A DNA stretch of 64,000 bases from contig PTEX01000297.1 of assembly GCA_003342815.1 (NCBI GenBank), forward strand, positions 529,174 to 593,173, given 5' to 3'. This stretch comes from Eudromia elegans (Eukaryota > Chordata > Aves > Tinamiformes > Tinamidae). Positions 59,521 to 64,000 of the stretch are shown here, in pieces (position 1 is the first letter of the stretch; the number at the start of each line of letters is the position of its first letter). The notes beneath the pieces are model-generated. The model did not search any database. It had not been told where the DNA came from and saw nothing but the letters and a program-made list of their open reading frames with translations. Both the position numbers and the translations under genes were made by a program.

Positions 59521-62500
59521 TCCCTTTTGATGGTGGCAAAAGCTAATGGCAAATAATTTGTCTTCTTAGAAATAATTACTCAAATTATCTGTCTACTTGA
59601 TCATCTGGTACAACTGGGAAATTGTAACAAAATTAATAGGATGGGTCAATATTCCTTATTTCCTTTTCTTGGGAATTGCTGACATTTCCTTTTTATTATT
59701 ACTTTTTGATTTATAACGACAAACCTCAGATTTATGGGAAAATATCAGAAAAATACAATCATTTGTGTTGATCTTGTTATCACAAATTACACATTATTTT
59801 GTAATTCATGAGAGATGAAGATTTTCACATTTTTACTATTATTTCACTACATGTTTTGCATAATTGGGTATGAAATGTCATCTCTACAATATTAATAATT
59901 GCTATTCTACGTGATAATTAGTTTTGAAATTGGTATTCCAGCTGATAAATAGCTCTTCTATCTGGCCATTTGTCACTAGTGTTAGTAACTGTTGGTTCCT
60001 TATTTTAAAGAGGAAGGATGACACTAGTTTCTTTAAAATGAAATTTTAATGAAAGCATCTGTGAATGTTGACTAGTAAACATTGTCTATCAAGAAAGTTG
60101 TTCCATTAGCCAGCTCAGTTTCAGTAACTGAGTTATAAAATATGGTGAAATAACTTCTACTATTGTGAAAATTGTACTGAAGAAATGTTTATACTGGAAG
60201 TTTTTAGTTAATGATAGGACTACTAAAAATCCTCAATCTGTACAAATTTGTGTGAGATGATAGCCATCCAAGCCTTGTACAACTTTTCTGATTTTTCTCC
60301 TGAACTTTTACTTTCTTAAGCAGATTTTTTTTTAGCCCCAAAGTACTGCTAGCTACAAGAATATGATTTGTAGTGTCTCAGTTACTAAACCAGTATGACT
60401 GTAGACATACATATAGTAATGAAGATATTATCATAACTGGCACTGAAATCCTCAGCTTGAAATACTGTCATGTAAATGAGCAACAGTTGTCTTTAGTGTC
60501 AAAGGATAGATGACTAAATAACCCTTTATCATAAGAATACACGTTCCAACTCTAATTTTGAATAATAGCTATTTATTATTGTTAGATTGGAAAGAAAAAA
60601 ATAGAAACTGAAAAGCATCACGTTTACAGGATTTTCACAGAAAATTGTGTAATCACAATAGTTACACAAAAGTGCTCGTTAATTTAAATGAATGTTCTAA
60701 TCAAAATGGCAGAGTACAGACAATGGAGCTGGATATATGAAGTTTTAGAAGGGAAAAGCTTCAGGTGTGTTATGCCTGGGGTATAGTTTTAGGAGAACAT
60801 GTGAAGTATAACAATGTGGGAATTCAGGGAAAGAAACCCCTGAGATCAAAACCAATACCTGCTATGTCTCACCTTCTCTTATGTTTCCCAAAGAGATCCT
60901 GTAAGTAGTCCAGTCTTTCTGTTGTTTCTATCTTCTGTGAGGCAGAAGACTGTGGGGTTTTGTGCATTACTTTGAAATAAAAGGTAATAAAGTAATTGTA
61001 TTATCAAGGTTCTATTTTTTATAGACTTAATAACTTCTCCATTACAAACTATAAGAAAGCTGAATATAAGGTGCCCCAGCATATTAATTTTAGTGCATAC
61101 ATCCCCAGATGTGTATCTCACTCCATCAGAGACTCATTATTACCTGTCATTTCATGCCTTTAATAATATCTAAGAGCATTGATACAAGTAGAGTCTTTCT
61201 ACTTCTATTTACAATGATCTGCTACTTAATATGTTTTCTTCATCCACGTTCAAGGACCATCCTCCACACAGGCCATTATTATTTTAGGATAAATTTCTTT
61301 CTACACCATATAACATAGGATTTGGAGAAATTTCATTATTCCTCTCTTTCTTACAAGTGAGATAATATTATTCTACACTGATAGCTTGTGTTATTGTTAG
61401 GAAAAGTGCATTTGTTGAAGTCACTTCTCTTGTGAAAATCATACTGGCTTAAAAAAAATTCTTATACCACCATGTGAGTTCACTGACTTCCACGCAGTTG
61501 TAAAAGATTTATATCATTGCTAAGTAATGGGGTCTCACAAAGTACGAGGCCTTAGGGATTAATTATATGGTGGACTTTTAATGAACATGGAGTTTAGCAA
61601 ACTTATGCTCTTGAGTCTCAGATGAGACAATTTTCTTGAGCAGAAAGGTTAAAAGGAATTAACCTGACTTCTCTCCTTTTGAGTCTGAGACTCTATCACC
61701 AAATAAGTAGTAGTAAATAAGATGTTGCAACCTGCTCCTTTATTTCTCTCTCACACAAACTAATATTTCATATCCTCCATTTTTTCTCTAAAATACAACA
61801 AAGAAGAAGAAAAGATATAGAAGCTCTCAAATGTCATTTTTTGTGCACATACAATTTTTGCAGAAACTGCCTTAGTATTGTTAGTTCTGAACCAGTACTA
61901 GGCGATAGCTTGTTTGTAATGTTTCTATTTTTAAACTTTAGAAATATTGCAGCTAGTCACTGACAAGCAGAACAAGAATTAAATTGTTGTGTTAATAGGC
62001 TTTAAAGGAAGTATGATGGAACAAAACAAGCAGAACAAGAATCTTCAAAAAGAATATGTTTTTACTACAGTAACTACATAAAGCAGTTCTCACTGGAAAG
62101 CAAGGTCAGGACAAGCTAAAGAGGATGCACTACAGAGTGGAAAGCTATTGCACTCTCAGACTTTTTATGGGTGCCAAATTTGTGATGTTAAGGAGTCATT
62201 CACACAGACTTTCCCATTAAGCTACTTATTAACTCTTATATAACTGCTTCTGGTAATAGGGACTCTGAAAGGAAGCATCCCTGAATAGGATGAATAAAGC
62301 TCTGAAATATGTGAATTTTTGCACTTCTATGGTTAAAAACAGCAGCTAGAATGAGTGTGTTTCAAAGCCCGAAAATCTGAACGGCAAATGGGGCCCTTTT
62401 CCATCCTCAGAAGTTCTTTCCTTTAAACCTTCCTAATTCACATGTTGTGTACTAAAATCTTACTGAGATTTCAAAGTATTTTCTCAATGCTGCCAGTACT

Positions 62501-64000
62501 CACCACTGTAAGTGGGACCTGCCAGTGTTCCTTGTCCATTCAAAAATGTCCTGAATTTGTCCAGCCATTCTCCATTTCTGATTGTTTCTGAGTCCTTTGC
62601 AGAATTGTCTCTTCTTTTCCCCAGAATGTGTTTAAAGACTTGGGTTGGTCCTTACTCCTCTTGCATCCTTTTCCTTAGTTCAAGCAAATAAAATATGGCT
62701 GTTCAAGACACAGTATTATCCATTACACTATCACCTATAAACCCCATGGAGATAGAACAAGATTATCTCTTGCAGGAATTATAGCATAAGTTAACTCTGC
62801 AAATTAAAGTGGACTGCTGCTGCTGTTCTGCTTATCTCTGAAGACTCCAACAGGAAGATTCCTCTCACCTAACTTTCGATAAATTTCTTCTCTAGTCAAC
62901 AGAGAAAATAAGAGGCAGCTTTAGAGGGTGAATGTATTGATTTATTTTAAATATCCAAACAGGACATAAAGTCTTGTAATCTAAAGGTGCTAGTTGCTTT
63001 TCAGCGACCCTAAATGCAGCCCAAGACAATTAACTCAGAGAAAGACATTTGCATCTGATACGATGATCCCAACCTAGAAGAAACACATTTTAACGTGTGG
63101 TCAGAGCAGTGCACAGAAAAAAATCACAGACCATAAATCAGCCTATTTACAAGCAAGAGCTGGAGAGATGGTATAAAGACTGTCCCATTTTTTTTTATTA
63201 TTTTTAATTTTTTTATTATTATTATGATTTTTTTATTATTATGGTTTTTTATTATTATTATTATTTTTAACCAATTCTTGGTTTTGAAGATTAACTAAAC
63301 TTGAATATTAGGAAGGCTGCCTTTGTTGAAGATAGAACCTAATGGGAGATGATTTCTTTGAGGTAATCTTGTTACATAGAGTGAATGTAAACAGAGACCT
63401 AATTCTGAAGCATATTAAAGAAAAAATCAAGCAGAAAATCTCTTAATTGGATGCAGTATTTACATGTTGTCCAACAAGCTGTGAATAGAGAGGTCTGCGG
63501 ACCCTGCTCCTTTCCATTACAGCTTTTATATTGAGCTTAGCCTTTTTATGACAAAAGGTAACTTCTATTTTCTTTACCTTCAATGCAATTTGGAAAAAGT
63601 TGCTCTGTGTACATCAATAAATGGAACAATTGTACATATAAGAATAAGTGGGAAGTGGGCAAAAGAGCATAACATCAAGGGTAGAACTTAGTTGCTCAAA
63701 TAGTCGTGGCCATCTGAGACATCTGGGATATCCACCCAAGCGTAGCAGACTTCATAAATAACTTATCAGGAAAATACAACACGGTGGAAAGGCAGGTAAT
63801 ATTCCAGGTAGGTAGAATTTAGGTAAACAAATGTTTTCCTTATATGTTAAAATTTAAATTTAGCTATTTCCAAATTTCTGCTCATTAATAGAGCCTTTCT
63901 TGGAGGGTATGTGAGAGTAAAAAACATCCATTCATTATGGATTTATGTACAATGGCTATGAAGTTTAATGTTAAGCAGTATTTTCTGAAAATTTGCAAGA
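59521..64000. other. AT-rich non-coding stretch, no gene recognised
   Basis: No gene is recognised. The direct repeat CAAGCAGAACAAGAAT occurs at 61964-61979 and 62027-62042. A T/ATT-rich tract lies at 63188-63269. The parts around 63000-63120 and 63440-63600 have balanced composition and could be conserved non-coding DNA, but nothing in them is diagnostic. Confidence 0.5.
63188..63269. repeat. (ATT)n and T-rich compound repeat
   Basis: About 80 bases of ATT units broken by T runs, with a single G in two places (GATTTTTTT and GGTTTTTT). Simple sequence, probably length-variable. Confidence 0.9.

Overview
This window looks like gene-poor, AT-rich nuclear DNA from a bird. The main evidence is a set of 5'-truncated CR1 LINE retrotransposons that end in the short ATTCTRTG octamer repeat at the 3' end, which is typical of avian CR1. 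Much older CR1-like LINE relics and MIR-like SINE relics are also present. There is no dense array of prokaryotic-style genes, no operon and no CRISPR array. I could not recognise any host protein-coding exon, tRNA, rRNA or other known RNA gene. The longest real coding remnants all belong to CR1 reverse transcriptase. The species cannot be told from the sequence. The low number of young CR1 copies argues against a lineage with massive recent CR1 expansion, but that is inference.

Layout. 1-83 is the cut end of a GGAAG microsatellite. 2598-3994 is a decayed CR1 fragment (+) with several nonsense codons. 9190-9740 is the 3' end of a very old CR1-like LINE (+). 14118-15060 is an old CR1-like RT relic (+) that keeps an 88-codon open stretch in the ancestral frame. 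16803-17078 is a short CR1 3' end (+). 22960-26057 is a less repetitive, locally GC- and CpG-richer interval, the best place here to look for conserved regulatory DNA. A MIR-like SINE follows at 26058-26160 (-). Further old pieces lie at 35385-35710 (-, LINE), 38468-38630 (+, MIR-like), 45695-45770 (-, LINE), 48724-48850 (-, MIR-like) and 59330-59520 (+, LINE). 40646-41231 is a purine microsatellite interrupted by a 410-base assembly gap. 53981-56860 is a LINE cluster: a comparatively intact CR1 (-), a second CR1 3' end (+) and an old CR1-like relic (-) side by side.

The rest is unique-looking, AT-rich sequence with many homopolymers and microsatellites. It could be a large intron or an intergenic desert; the sequence alone does not decide. 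I did not find a new multi-gene system. The observations most worth a check are the retained frame in the old CR1 relic, the CTCF/NF-Y-like cluster near 23.4 kb, the CpG-rich patch near 25.5 kb, the triple inverted-repeat cluster near 43.0 kb and the gap-flanking microsatellite whose unit differs on its two sides.
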